Of a stretch of 11,893 nucleotides of DNA, positions 1 through 7,074 are shown in pieces; the first letter of the stretch is position 1, and every line of letters begins with the position of its first letter. The position numbers and the translations under genes were made by a program. This stretch comes from Gammaproteobacteria bacterium (GTDB lineage Bacteria; Pseudomonadota; Gammaproteobacteria; SZUA-140), in NCBI GenBank assembly GCA_026994735.1, contig JALWQD010000341.1, positions 1-11,893 of the forward strand, written 5' to 3'. The notes beneath the pieces are model-generated. The model did not search any database. It was given only the letters and a program-made list of their open reading frames with translations, and was not told the origin of the DNA.

Positions 1-256
1 GTAGTATTTGCTGCATTTTTATTTGCGCTGAAGTGGGCTCAAGCAATACTTTACTAGTGTTGCTGATTGCTAATTTTGTAACTATTAAATAAAACTCTTT
101 ATCGAAGTCGAAACATTCTGTCTGAAAGGACATTTCCATTTTTTTTTATTTTTTTCTTTCAGCAATACATAAATAATACGTCCATAACCCAACGATAATT
201 GTTGCGGTTACTCCTGCTAATATTTTGAAATCGCTAATAGACATTGAAATTTCCAT
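1..256 (-). pseudogene. Small membrane-anchored protein, interrupted by in-frame TAA, partial at left edge
   Basis: Reading leftwards from an ATG at 256 (alternative ATG at 244), the frame encodes one hydrophobic segment (KILAGVTATIIVGLWTYYL) ending in a basic stretch ERKK. A TAA at 148-146 lies inside a poly-A run. The same frame then continues without a stop to the window edge (MEMSFQTECFDFDKEFYLI and onwards, including SNTSKVLLEPTSAQIKMQQ). The two halves read as one protein: an N-terminal membrane anchor and a beta-rich soluble domain, a layout I know from small uncharacterised proteins with a WTYYLFVxERxKYP-like anchor. The frame is unchanged on both sides of the stop, so one substitution, or error in the A-run, would explain it. 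The gene is divergent from intI, the orientation expected of a first integron cassette, but I find no attC pair. Function is unknown. It could also be two short ORFs. Confidence 0.55.
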
Positions 257-371
257 GTTTTTCTTTATGGGCTCTTACTATAATTCGACGTTAAAAGCGA
301 CGTGTTGTCATTCGTCGATTTCGACTGATAAAATTCATACGGGTCTGAAACCGTCAGGTGGGACGGTATGT

Positions 372-395
372 GACGTGTTAAAACACGTCTTTTTT
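372..395 (+). terminator. Perfect hairpin with T-tract just upstream of intI
   Basis: GACGTGTTAAAACACGTC is a perfect inverted repeat (7-8 bp stem, 2-4 nt loop) followed by six T residues at 390-395. This is the form of an intrinsic terminator on the + strand. It ends 4 nt before the intI Shine-Dalgarno sequence. It would stop transcripts entering intI from the left, or act as an attenuator for an intI promoter further upstream. Its left arm shares GACGTGTT with 299-306, so it may double as an integrase-binding site. Confidence 0.6.
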
Positions 396-399
396 CCAT

Positions 400-405
400 G
401 GAGGG
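400..405 (+). promoter_or_regulatory. Ribosome binding site of intI
   Basis: GGAGGG lies 9 nt before the ATG at 415. It supports that start and the N-terminus MDRSNKPLLLDRVRERCRV, which aligns with other integron integrases. Confidence 0.7.
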
Positions 406-414
406 AAGCAGACT

Positions 415-1379
<965 letters not shown>

Positions 1380-1514
1380 TGACGCTTGGCTGGTGAGGCG
1401 GGTATAACGATGGTTGCGCTGCCAATTCCCCATGTCCCCGCTCCTGACTAATGCTTAATCGTGCTGCTTGGTCAATCTCTGGTTGTTGGGATATCAGTGA
1501 TTTTTTGCCGGGGA
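1380..1514. other. Short gap between convergent intI and hydrolase gene
   Basis: These 135 bp separate two convergent reading frames. I see no convincing terminator. GCCGGGG...CCTCGGC near 1508-1531 is an imperfect stem, but it has no downstream T-run on either strand. TCAGTGA occurs twice (1494-1500 and 1515-1521). Confidence 0.4.
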
Positions 1515-2411
1515 TCAGTGAGCCTCGGCCCGCCAATTTGTAGGCGCGGTTGGGACTTCACTTTGTGATTCGGTTCTGCTCAATATTTTTTTCAGGTAAT
1601 TTATCAGTCTGTCACGTATCGCGGGCTGGTTCAGCGAGGAAATATGGCCTGTCTCGGGAACCAGCCACAAATCTCTGGGCTGACGGGCCCGGGCGAACAG
1701 TTGTTGTGCATGATGTTGCGGTACGACCTCATCGCGTTGCCCCTGGATGATGAGTATCGGTGTCGGGCTGTAATCACCGATGGCCTCAGCCGGTGCGTAA
1801 TCACCGGTGACCAGCCAGGAGAGGGGATATTGTAGTGGCCAGGTGAGCCAAAAACTGGCGAGTTTTTCTCGCACGATCTGCCGGTAATCACTGAATACAC
1901 TGTCCAGAATCAGTGCGCGTATCATGCTGGCCTGCCCGCTGTGGAGCAGTGCATAAGTACCCATGGCGCCCCCCAGGCTTTGACCCAGCACGACAATGCG
2001 CTGCGGGTCGATGCCGGGCTGGCCTTGTAGCCAGCGCAATGCGGCGCTGATATCCTGCATGGCACCTTGCAGGTAGGCGGTGCCTGCTGATTTTCCGTAA
2101 CCACGGTAATCAAACAAAAACACGTTGAAACCGCGCCCGGGCAACCAGTAGACACTGCCGATATGGGTGCTGATATTTTCCGCGTTGCCGTGCAGCAGCA
2201 AAACGCTGCCCTGCGCCTTGTCTGCGCCACCGTTGGCAGGCAGAAACCAGCCATGCAGACGCGTGCCATCGATGCTGGAAAAATACACATTTTTATAGTC
2301 AAGCTTGATATCCGCAGGTGTCCGTACCAGGGGTTTCATGGGCTGGAAGAGCAGGCTGGTGCAACCACTCAGGGAAAGGATAACGATAAGTAGTGATACG
2401 AATGCGCGCAT
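1515..2411 (-). CDS. Lipoprotein alpha/beta hydrolase (BEM46/YfhR-like)
   Basis: A 298-residue alpha/beta-hydrolase predicted to be tethered to the envelope as a lipoprotein. The N-terminus is a signal sequence with lipobox LSGC (residues 14-17; Cys17 would be lipidated). The fold signatures are in order: HGNAEN (74-79, oxyanion region), DYRGYGKSAG (101-110), the nucleophile elbow GQSLGG with Ser145, the acid Asp227 in GQRDEVVP, and His256 in ETGHISS. All three triad members are present, so it should be an active serine hydrolase (esterase or lipase type). The substrate cannot be read from sequence. It starts 3 bp after the stop of the DUF4105 gene with no clear Shine-Dalgarno of its own, which suggests a common transcript and translational coupling. 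The ATG at 2411 fits the signal peptide. Confidence 0.88.
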   Translation of the reverse strand: MRAFVSLLIVILSLSGCTSLLFQPMKPLVRTPADIKLDYKNVYFSSIDGTRLHGWFLPANGGADKAQGSVLLLHGNAENISTHIGSVYWLPGRGFNVFLFDYRGYGKSAGTAYLQGAMQDISAALRWLQGQPGIDPQRIVVLGQSLGGAMGTYALLHSGQASMIRALILDSVFSDYRQIVREKLASFWLTWPLQYPLSWLVTGDYAPAEAIGDYSPTPILIIQGQRDEVVPQHHAQQLFARARQPRDLWLVPETGHISSLNQPAIRDRLINYLKKILSRTESQSEVPTAPTNWRAEAH

Positions 2412-2414
2412 TTT

Positions 2415-4361
2415 TTATAGATACCAGCGCCAGGAAAGCATCCATTTTTCCAGGCTACGACCAAAAGCCTGTTGTTGTGACCATTCCAGGTTCAGTGCCT
2501 GCCGCGTTGAAATAAACAGGCGTTGCTTGATGCTAAACGTATCGTAGGTGTGCGGCTTTCCCGTGCGAAAGTTGATGCGCTTGGCAAGCAATTGCAGTTT
2601 CCAGTGGGGTGTTGGTTGCAGGATGAGGCCGGCCTCGGCACCTAGTCCTGCCGTGTAATGATCGACAAAGTTTGAACTGGCGAGCAGCGAGGCATCCAGT
2701 AACGCAAACAGCAGCAGGTTTTTACGGGGTCGCAATGCCATGCCACCCCCACAATCGACGGAAAACACCAGCTTGTCGGTCGAGCGGGTATTCGGTAACA
2801 GGCGACGTTGCCACGAGGTTTGCACGCGCCAGGAGGTAGGGTGGAAAAATCGGCTACGGGGGGAAAGAGAGACGATATCCACCAGGGTGAGGGTGTCCAG
2901 TTGCAGTTTTTCCTGGTCCAGGCCGTAGCGTGCGGCAATATTCAAGAAATCGATCTGTGCGCCCGGCACGTAACCATCATCGTTATCCAGCAGGTCGTGA
3001 TAGGCAGGCCGAAGACGTAACTGCAAAAAGTTGTCTCTATTGATGTTCAGCAGGCCGGCCTGGATCAGGCCTGTAGCATGGCCCTGTTCGGGTGCCACTG
3101 TGGGCCTGGGCACAGGAGCAGGCGCCTTAACTGCCATTATGCGACTGCGGGCCTGTAGCAACTGGTGCGACAATTTTGCCGCCGCAGTCTTTTCACGTCG
3201 CTGGGCCAGGTATTCATAGCGCAGATAGTCATGGGCCAGTAACAGGATGTCTGCCTGTTGTTGCGGCGCATAGGGTTTACGGCGGAAATCCGCCAGGGAT
3301 AGTGTTTCATTGGCCAGCGCCAATGCAGTCTCCTGGAGTTCATCCGCTAGCGAGGCAGCGAGATAGGCCAGGCGGGTGCCGGCGGCGGGTCGATAAACCG
3401 TCTTTTTTACCAGCCCCGGTCGTATCGCTGCCAGGCGCAGGGTATCGGAGGGAATGACCCAACCCTGTAATTGATCACTGAGGGCAAGGCTGGGGCGGGC
3501 CACGTCCAGTAGGGCAAGCATCAGATAGGAACAGTTTTCGTCGAAAAAATAATAGTCAAAATGTATGCCGCGCAATTCCCACACGTGAGTCAGCATGCGG
3601 CGAAGTTCTTCCCGGGAAAAGTCCAGCTGATATTCCCAGATGTCGCGGCTTTCGAAATCCGAATATTCTTTCACTTTTTTATAATAGGGGCCAATGCCCA
3701 GGGTGCCGTAATACCCACCGAAGATGCCCTTGAAGGCAAAGGCGATGCCATTGTCACCGTCGGCTTCGGCACCGTAGTTGATAGCGTAGGACAACAGGCG
3801 TGTGCTCTCGTCCTGCCCGGGGGGGTCTACCCGCAGCAGGGTATGGCCAAACATGGACGAGGGATTGTTGATGTAGGCCGAGGGGAACACCAGAGTGAGG
3901 TTGCCGGGATTAATGCCGGTATACCATTCGTTGAAAGTGGGACATGGCAATGGCGTGAGCCGTTTGCGATCGAACTGTAGTTGTTGCCTGAGCCATTCGT
4001 AACGGCTGATAAAGGCACATTGTGCAGGCTCGCCTTTTTCCCCCCAGGACTTTGCCGAAAAGAAATTTCGCAGGGTCGCGTTCAGTTCGGCCTGCGGATC
4101 ATATTTACCATTATCGGCCATGAAAAATGCGGGGTCATCCGCCTCGCTTTCCAGTTTGCCAAACAGGCCCGTTTTGTAATGCAGCAAATAACGCCATTGT
4201 GAAGTTTGCGCCAGTTGCAGTGTTATTGCCCTGTCAATTAGTTTATCGAGGTAGGGGTTGTCCTGTGCAGCGAAAACGACGGGGCTGAAAAACAGTACGA
4301 GCAGAAATAGCCGTACATTCTTGTGGCAGCGTTTGCAAAGAGGCCAGTGAGTAATGGTCAT
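2415..4361 (-). CDS. DUF4105 / Lnb-type periplasmic protein
   Basis: A 648-residue exported protein. I choose the ATG at 4361 over a TTG at 4367. A signal peptide follows (NVRLFLLVLFFSPVVFA, cleavage before AQDNPY). The central DUF4105 domain has the family's hallmark residues (numbered from the TTG): His175 in SMFGHTLLRV, the glycine-rich GIFGGYYGTLGIGPYY (214-229), and Cys279 in FDENCSYL. His and Cys are the presumed catalytic pair of this papain-like family. Pfam named the domain after Lnb, a lipoprotein N-acyltransferase of Bacteroides. The C-terminal third is rich in alternating hydrophobic strands and ends with aromatics (SWRWYL), resembling an outer-membrane barrel or a beta domain. 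It is followed at 3 bp by a lipoprotein hydrolase gene. A role in lipoprotein or envelope lipid modification is possible but is inference here. Its start lies right behind a terminator. Confidence 0.87.
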   Translation of the reverse strand: MTITHWPLCKRCHKNVRLFLLVLFFSPVVFAAQDNPYLDKLIDRAITLQLAQTSQWRYLLHYKTGLFGKLESEADDPAFFMADNGKYDPQAELNATLRNFFSAKSWGEKGEPAQCAFISRYEWLRQQLQFDRKRLTPLPCPTFNEWYTGINPGNLTLVFPSAYINNPSSMFGHTLLRVDPPGQDESTRLLSYAINYGAEADGDNGIAFAFKGIFGGYYGTLGIGPYYKKVKEYSDFESRDIWEYQLDFSREELRRMLTHVWELRGIHFDYYFFDENCSYLMLALLDVARPSLALSDQLQGWVIPSDTLRLAAIRPGLVKKTVYRPAAGTRLAYLAASLADELQETALALANETLSLADFRRKPYAPQQQADILLLAHDYLRYEYLAQRREKTAAAKLSHQLLQARSRIMAVKAPAPVPRPTVAPEQGHATGLIQAGLLNINRDNFLQLRLRPAYHDLLDNDDGYVPGAQIDFLNIAARYGLDQEKLQLDTLTLVDIVSLSPRSRFFHPTSWRVQTSWQRRLLPNTRSTDKLVFSVDCGGGMALRPRKNLLLFALLDASLLASSNFVDHYTAGLGAEAGLILQPTPHWKLQLLAKRINFRTGKPHTYDTFSIKQRLFISTRQALNLEWSQQQAFGRSLEKWMLSWRWYL

Positions 4362-4365
4362 GGGC

Positions 4366-4402
4366 AAAAAAATGCCCCCGCCGCAATCGCCGGGGGCATT
4401 TT
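4366..4402 (-). terminator. Strong intrinsic terminator behind the DUF3015 gene
   Basis: On the - strand, AAATGCCCCCG pairs with CGGGGGCATTT around a short inner stem-loop and is followed by seven T. It lies 20 bp after the stop codon of the DUF3015 gene. The T-tract ends 4 nt before the DUF4105 ATG at 4361. The 3' arm contains the only G-rich sequence that could serve as that gene's Shine-Dalgarno. It is partly bidirectional, with four T on the + strand side. Confidence 0.85.
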
Positions 4403-4422
4403 GTCAGATAAAAAAGAAAGGA

Positions 4423-4917
4423 TTAGGTACGGGCGTAAGTTGCCAGCGTGTCCTGCTGTGCCATCACCTGATAGAGGTTATCCAGCATCTTGCCCGCGCT
4501 AATGTCATCTGCGGAGAAAATAGTTCCGTAGTTGCTACGAACAGTGCTGAAAAAAGTGGCTTTATCTTCGGTCTTGATGCCCATCAGCTGTGCCAGTGAT
4601 GCGAGGGATTCGCCCTGCCCCACAGACATGTCGCGAGACAAGGCGTCGAGGTTGGCACCAGCAAACATGTTAACGGCAGCAGAGGCGGTCACTACGCCCC
4701 CTTCTTCACAACCCAGGGTTCCTGAGGAGATGCCAAAGGTCTGGTTGCCGGAAGTCCCGTTGGTGGTAACCGCAAGCACTTGTGAACCCGTGCCATCATT
4801 ACCATCAAACAGGGTTGATCCGAGACCGCAGCCAACGTTGTCGCGAGCCGCCATGGCTGAGGACATACCAATGATCAGTGGGGTAACCAATAAAGTCGTC
4901 ATAATGATTTTTTTCAC
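4423..4917 (-). CDS. DUF3015 family exported protein
   Basis: A 164-residue secreted or periplasmic protein of the DUF3015 family, function unknown. I choose the GTG at 4917 because AAGGGAG lies 8 nt upstream, and because the start gives a proper signal peptide (VKKIIMTTLLVTPLIIGMSS) with cleavage after AMA, before ARDNVGCG. The family signatures are clear: VGCGLGSTLFDG, TTNGTSGNQTFGISSGTLGC, a middle region with DALSRDMSVGQGESLASLAQ, and a C-terminus with IFSADDISAGKMLDNLYQVM. Cys30 and Cys70 flank the TTNGTSGN motif and probably form a disulphide. An upstream promoter and a downstream terminator make it a single-gene transcription unit. Confidence 0.9.
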   Translation of the reverse strand: MKKIIMTTLLVTPLIIGMSSAMAARDNVGCGLGSTLFDGNDGTGSQVLAVTTNGTSGNQTFGISSGTLGCEEGGVVTASAAVNMFAGANLDALSRDMSVGQGESLASLAQLMGIKTEDKATFFSTVRSNYGTIFSADDISAGKMLDNLYQVMAQQDTLATYART

Positions 4918-4925
4918 TTTATGAA

Positions 4926-4932
4926 CTCCCTT
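4926..4932 (-). promoter_or_regulatory. Ribosome binding site deciding the DUF3015 GTG start
   Basis: AAGGGAG on the - strand is 8 nt before the GTG at 4917. The longer frame from 4971 has no such site and would put an unlikely polar leader in front of the signal peptide. Confidence 0.7.
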
Positions 4933-5000
4933 TTTCTTTATAACAAGTTGAAAGAAACCGCTGTAACACAAAGGCGATAGTTTGCTCTTTGTGTCGCGCT

Positions 5001-5029
5001 ATTTTTATATCATTGTCTATGGCTGTCAA
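5001..5029 (-). promoter_or_regulatory. Candidate sigma-70 promoter of the DUF3015 gene
   Basis: A perfect -35 box TTGACA (5029-5024) is followed after 17 nt by AAAAAT (5006-5001), inside GATATAAAAAT. This would give a leader of about 75 nt before the ribosome binding site. The -10 box matches the consensus only in part; TATAAA at 5010-5005 is better but too close. Confidence 0.45.
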
Positions 5030-5870
5030 CGTGTAAATTTCACCTTATGTTACAAATTCTTCGCACTTCCCATTTTATTTTTTTGAAGGCTGATCAGGGG
5101 TTCCTTAATACTGTGCCCTATCATAAATTGTAAATAGATAAATGCGAGGATAGGTATTCAAAAAACAGTCGCCCAATGGCAAAGAACTGTCACGTCTCCC
5201 GTCTAAAATTCCATGCGTGACAACAATTGGCGCAGGAAAAGGAGACTGAACTGATAGGGTATTTTTCATCAAATAATGGACGAATAAAACGGCAACATTG
5301 ATGGCGGATAATGGCGCAGTAGCATAGACATTTTCCCGTGTCGAAGAAACACGGCAGGTGGGCCACGAATGGCCCTGTCTAGAAACGGATGGACACCCAG
5401 ATTATGATGGTTGCATGGATCCGTTGGCGATGACCTGCGCCGTGAGTTATGTCGAGGTAAAAAAATAACCTGGGCGAATGTCCATTTACGCAATGATTTT
5501 TACGCTGGTTTTTTAAAGCCTGGCAAACACTTTTCAGCGGTATCCAGCGGAGTATAAGACGAAGAAACACTCTTTTCCGCTAAAAAGCACTGCCATTTTG
5601 TTAAACATTCAGTTTTGATTTGGCGATTTATCTACTGTTAGTGTCAATGTATTCGATGCACAACCTGTGATCTCCGATGGTTTGTGAACACAGCAGATTG
5701 CCATCACGCATGTTCGGTATCACGTCCGAAAGGCTAAAAAGGCGATCTTTCAGACAAGATCCCGCGCGGTCCCGCAGTGACGATCAACCGCCTGATTAAA
5801 CGTGATGCAATTCCAGCTGCTCATGAAACACAGCCCGGCCCTATCGCCCGACGACTGATCCGCCTGCAGG
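5030..5870. other. 840 bp without a recognisable gene
   Basis: Both strands contain only short open frames without family resemblance or convincing ribosome binding sites. A perfect 6-bp hairpin, GGGCCACGAATGGCCC, lies at 5360-5375 with no T-run after it. AAGGAG occurs at 5238-5243 with no in-frame start behind it. The part after about 5770 may contain further decayed DNA belonging to the integrase remnant, but I cannot align it. Confidence 0.5.
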
Positions 5871-6353
5871 ATGCGCTTCTATCTGGGCATGGACCACCGC
5901 GAGCTTCGACCCTGCCTGGTGGCAAGCCCGATTGGAATGCAGGTAAAGAACCGGGAGGACCGGTTGGTGGTATTGAACCGAATTGCCAAGTCTGTGCTGG
6001 AAGACGTGCGGGATATTCACCCCGACCACGTCTTTATCGACAAAGGTTATCCAGTGAAAAACATCAACAGCAGTTTTTCGAAACGTGTACGCAAGGCAAG
6101 TCGGGTTACCACTCGTGCGAGTGCATGACCTGATCTTCGGATGCAGATTTGCGGGCAGCGACTGTCTCACTGGAAACCCGAAAGGTGTTGTTGGGGCACC
6201 GCAATGGCGCTTTGACAAGCCACTGCTCCGCCCTCGCAACGGGAGGAACTGTTAGCGGCGGCCAATGAAGTTTGCGACAACATGTCCGGCAAAGCTTCGG
6301 TACAGATTGTCGTGAAACAAAAAGCAGAGACCGCAGGCAAGGTAACGGCTTAA
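5871..6353 (+). pseudogene. Decayed C-terminal half of a tyrosine integrase
   Basis: Pieces of one integrase are spread over three frames. From about 5937, VKNREDRLVVLNRIAKSVLE and HPDHVFIDKGYPVKNINSSF give the middle of the catalytic domain. After a shift near 6101, GLPLVRVHDL lacks the following R/K-H-T of the HDLRHTF box and runs straight into FGCRF. After another shift near 6160, SLETRKVLLGHRNGALTSHC has the LLGH motif, but the tyrosine nucleophile is replaced by Cys (TGC at 6224-6226; the family has HYSA). A last shift near 6235 leads to EELLAAANEVCDNMSGKASV and a stop at 6351-6353. It is the same family as the integrase at the right edge of the window. The N-terminal half is not visible, and homology before about 5930 is doubtful. 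Clearly inactive. Confidence 0.82.
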
Positions 6354-6365
6354 GTTTAGAGTTAA

Positions 6366-6410
6366 TGGCGCGCCCGGAGAGATTCGAACTCCCGACCGCC
6401 TGGTTCGTAG
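6366..6410 (-). other. 3' part of tRNA-Arg(ACG): integrase attachment-site remnant
   Basis: On the - strand these 45 nt read as the anticodon loop CTACGAA (anticodon ACG), the anticodon stem 3' arm CCAGG, the variable region, the T-arm with GTTCGAATC, the acceptor 3' arm CGGGCGC, discriminator G and CCA. The 5' half is absent: the bases before the loop (AATAA) do not pair with CCAGG, and no D-arm follows. A fragment starting exactly at the anticodon loop and ending at CCA is what tyrosine integrases leave when they insert into a tRNA gene. It lies 12 bp after the stop of the decayed integrase, the usual int-att arrangement. It is not a functional tRNA. Confidence 0.82.
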
Positions 6411-6538
6411 TTATTACCAAGGGGCGTGGCCGCCCGTTGCATTTTGTACTACCACGCACAATCGCGCTGGACTGATCCCGGCAAAAGTTCGGCAAGCGTT
6501 TCTATAAAACCGGCGCCATTCCAAAGAGCATTATGCCT

Positions 6539-6811
6539 TTACTCGGACTTACCCTTGCCGACCTTTTCCTGGACGATTTTACCGTCCGCTACCGAACCCG
6601 TGGTCTCTGAGGCTCGGCGCAGGGCCACCTCAGCACTGGCATGGCCCGGAGCACGGGGCTTTCGGGTCGTTTTCAGATTCTCTTCAGCCAATACCAGCGG
6701 TTGTTCACCTGAATTATCGTACAAGACCCACTCATCCACCAGGTCGCGATAAAGCGTCTCAAGATTACGCCATCCTGAGTGGAACCGACGCCGCATGACG
6801 ACTTCAGGCAT
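6539..6811 (-). pseudogene. C-terminal remnant of a zeta-toxin-like kinase
   Basis: The 90-residue frame begins with MPEVVMRRRFHSGWRNLETL and continues LYRDLVDEWVLYDNSG, matching the C-terminal part of small zeta-toxin-like P-loop proteins (pattern VPExVIRRRFxxGxxNF...LY...D.W.LYDNSG). The tail TTGSVADGKIVQEKV also resembles the end of these proteins. The frame is open upstream to about 6880, but the N-terminal half with the Walker A motif (GPNGAGKT) is missing, so the kinase cannot work. No ribosome binding site precedes the ATG. It probably was part of the mobile element's cargo before decay. Confidence 0.65.
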
Positions 6812-7074
6812 CCGCTGAACTTCATACTTTACCTGTATAGCGCCTGTTCGTGGATAAAAAATGCAGACTGCCGCTTTGTTTGGCTAACCTACATTCTAAA
6901 ACCAACGCAACAGTATGATCGAGGAATATTTATGGAGCACAGGCGATCAACAATCTCAGGTGATTGCGGTCTTTGCCTATGCTTCTAGCAGTATTTGATA
7001 TTCCGGTTTTCCTATATTTTTTATCTCGAATCTTTTTTGGGGACTCACTCAAAACCACGATCTTATTCATTGAC
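6812..7074. other. AT-rich gap after the NHL gene, no gene seen
   Basis: These 263 bp separate the NHL gene's stop from the kinase remnant. I see no clear hairpin terminator for the NHL gene. TTTTTTATCTCGAATCTTTTTTGG (7018-7040) is only T-rich. Short frames here carry no recognisable similarity. Confidence 0.4.

Larger units (their letters stand above)
257..414. promoter_or_regulatory. Divergent intergenic region of intI, candidate attI/promoter zone
   Basis: This spacer separates intI from the divergent small gene, the place where attI and the integrase and cassette promoters normally lie. It carries three copies of a GACGT(G)TT motif (287-292, 299-306, 372-379). Two are followed by GTTAAAA (290-296 and 377-383), which differs from the recombination core GTTRRRY only at the last base. 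These could be IntI binding repeats. I see no exact GTTRRRY core and no LexA box (CTGT-N8-ACAG), so the attI assignment rests mainly on position. Confidence 0.3.

Noticed and set aside
187..193. ACCCAAC as the R'' box of an attC site
   Set aside because: No GTTRRRY partner at a suitable distance; a 7-mer alone occurs by chance, and it lies in the coding frame of the small gene.
1508..1531. Terminator between intI and the hydrolase gene
   Set aside because: The stem is imperfect, and the T-run lies before it on the + strand, not after it.
3561..3980. 139-codon frame on the + strand
   Set aside because: Shadow of the DUF4105 gene; no family similarity.
5777..6133. 118-codon + strand frame
   Set aside because: Out of frame with the recognisable integrase residues VKNREDRLVVLNRIA; no family resemblance of its own.
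6366..6410. Functional tRNA gene
   Set aside because: Acceptor 5' arm, D-arm and anticodon stem 5' arm are absent; only the 3' part remains.
6426..6752. 108-codon frame on the + strand
   Set aside because: Overlaps the kinase remnant antisense; the - strand carries the recognisable RRRF and LYDNSG motifs.
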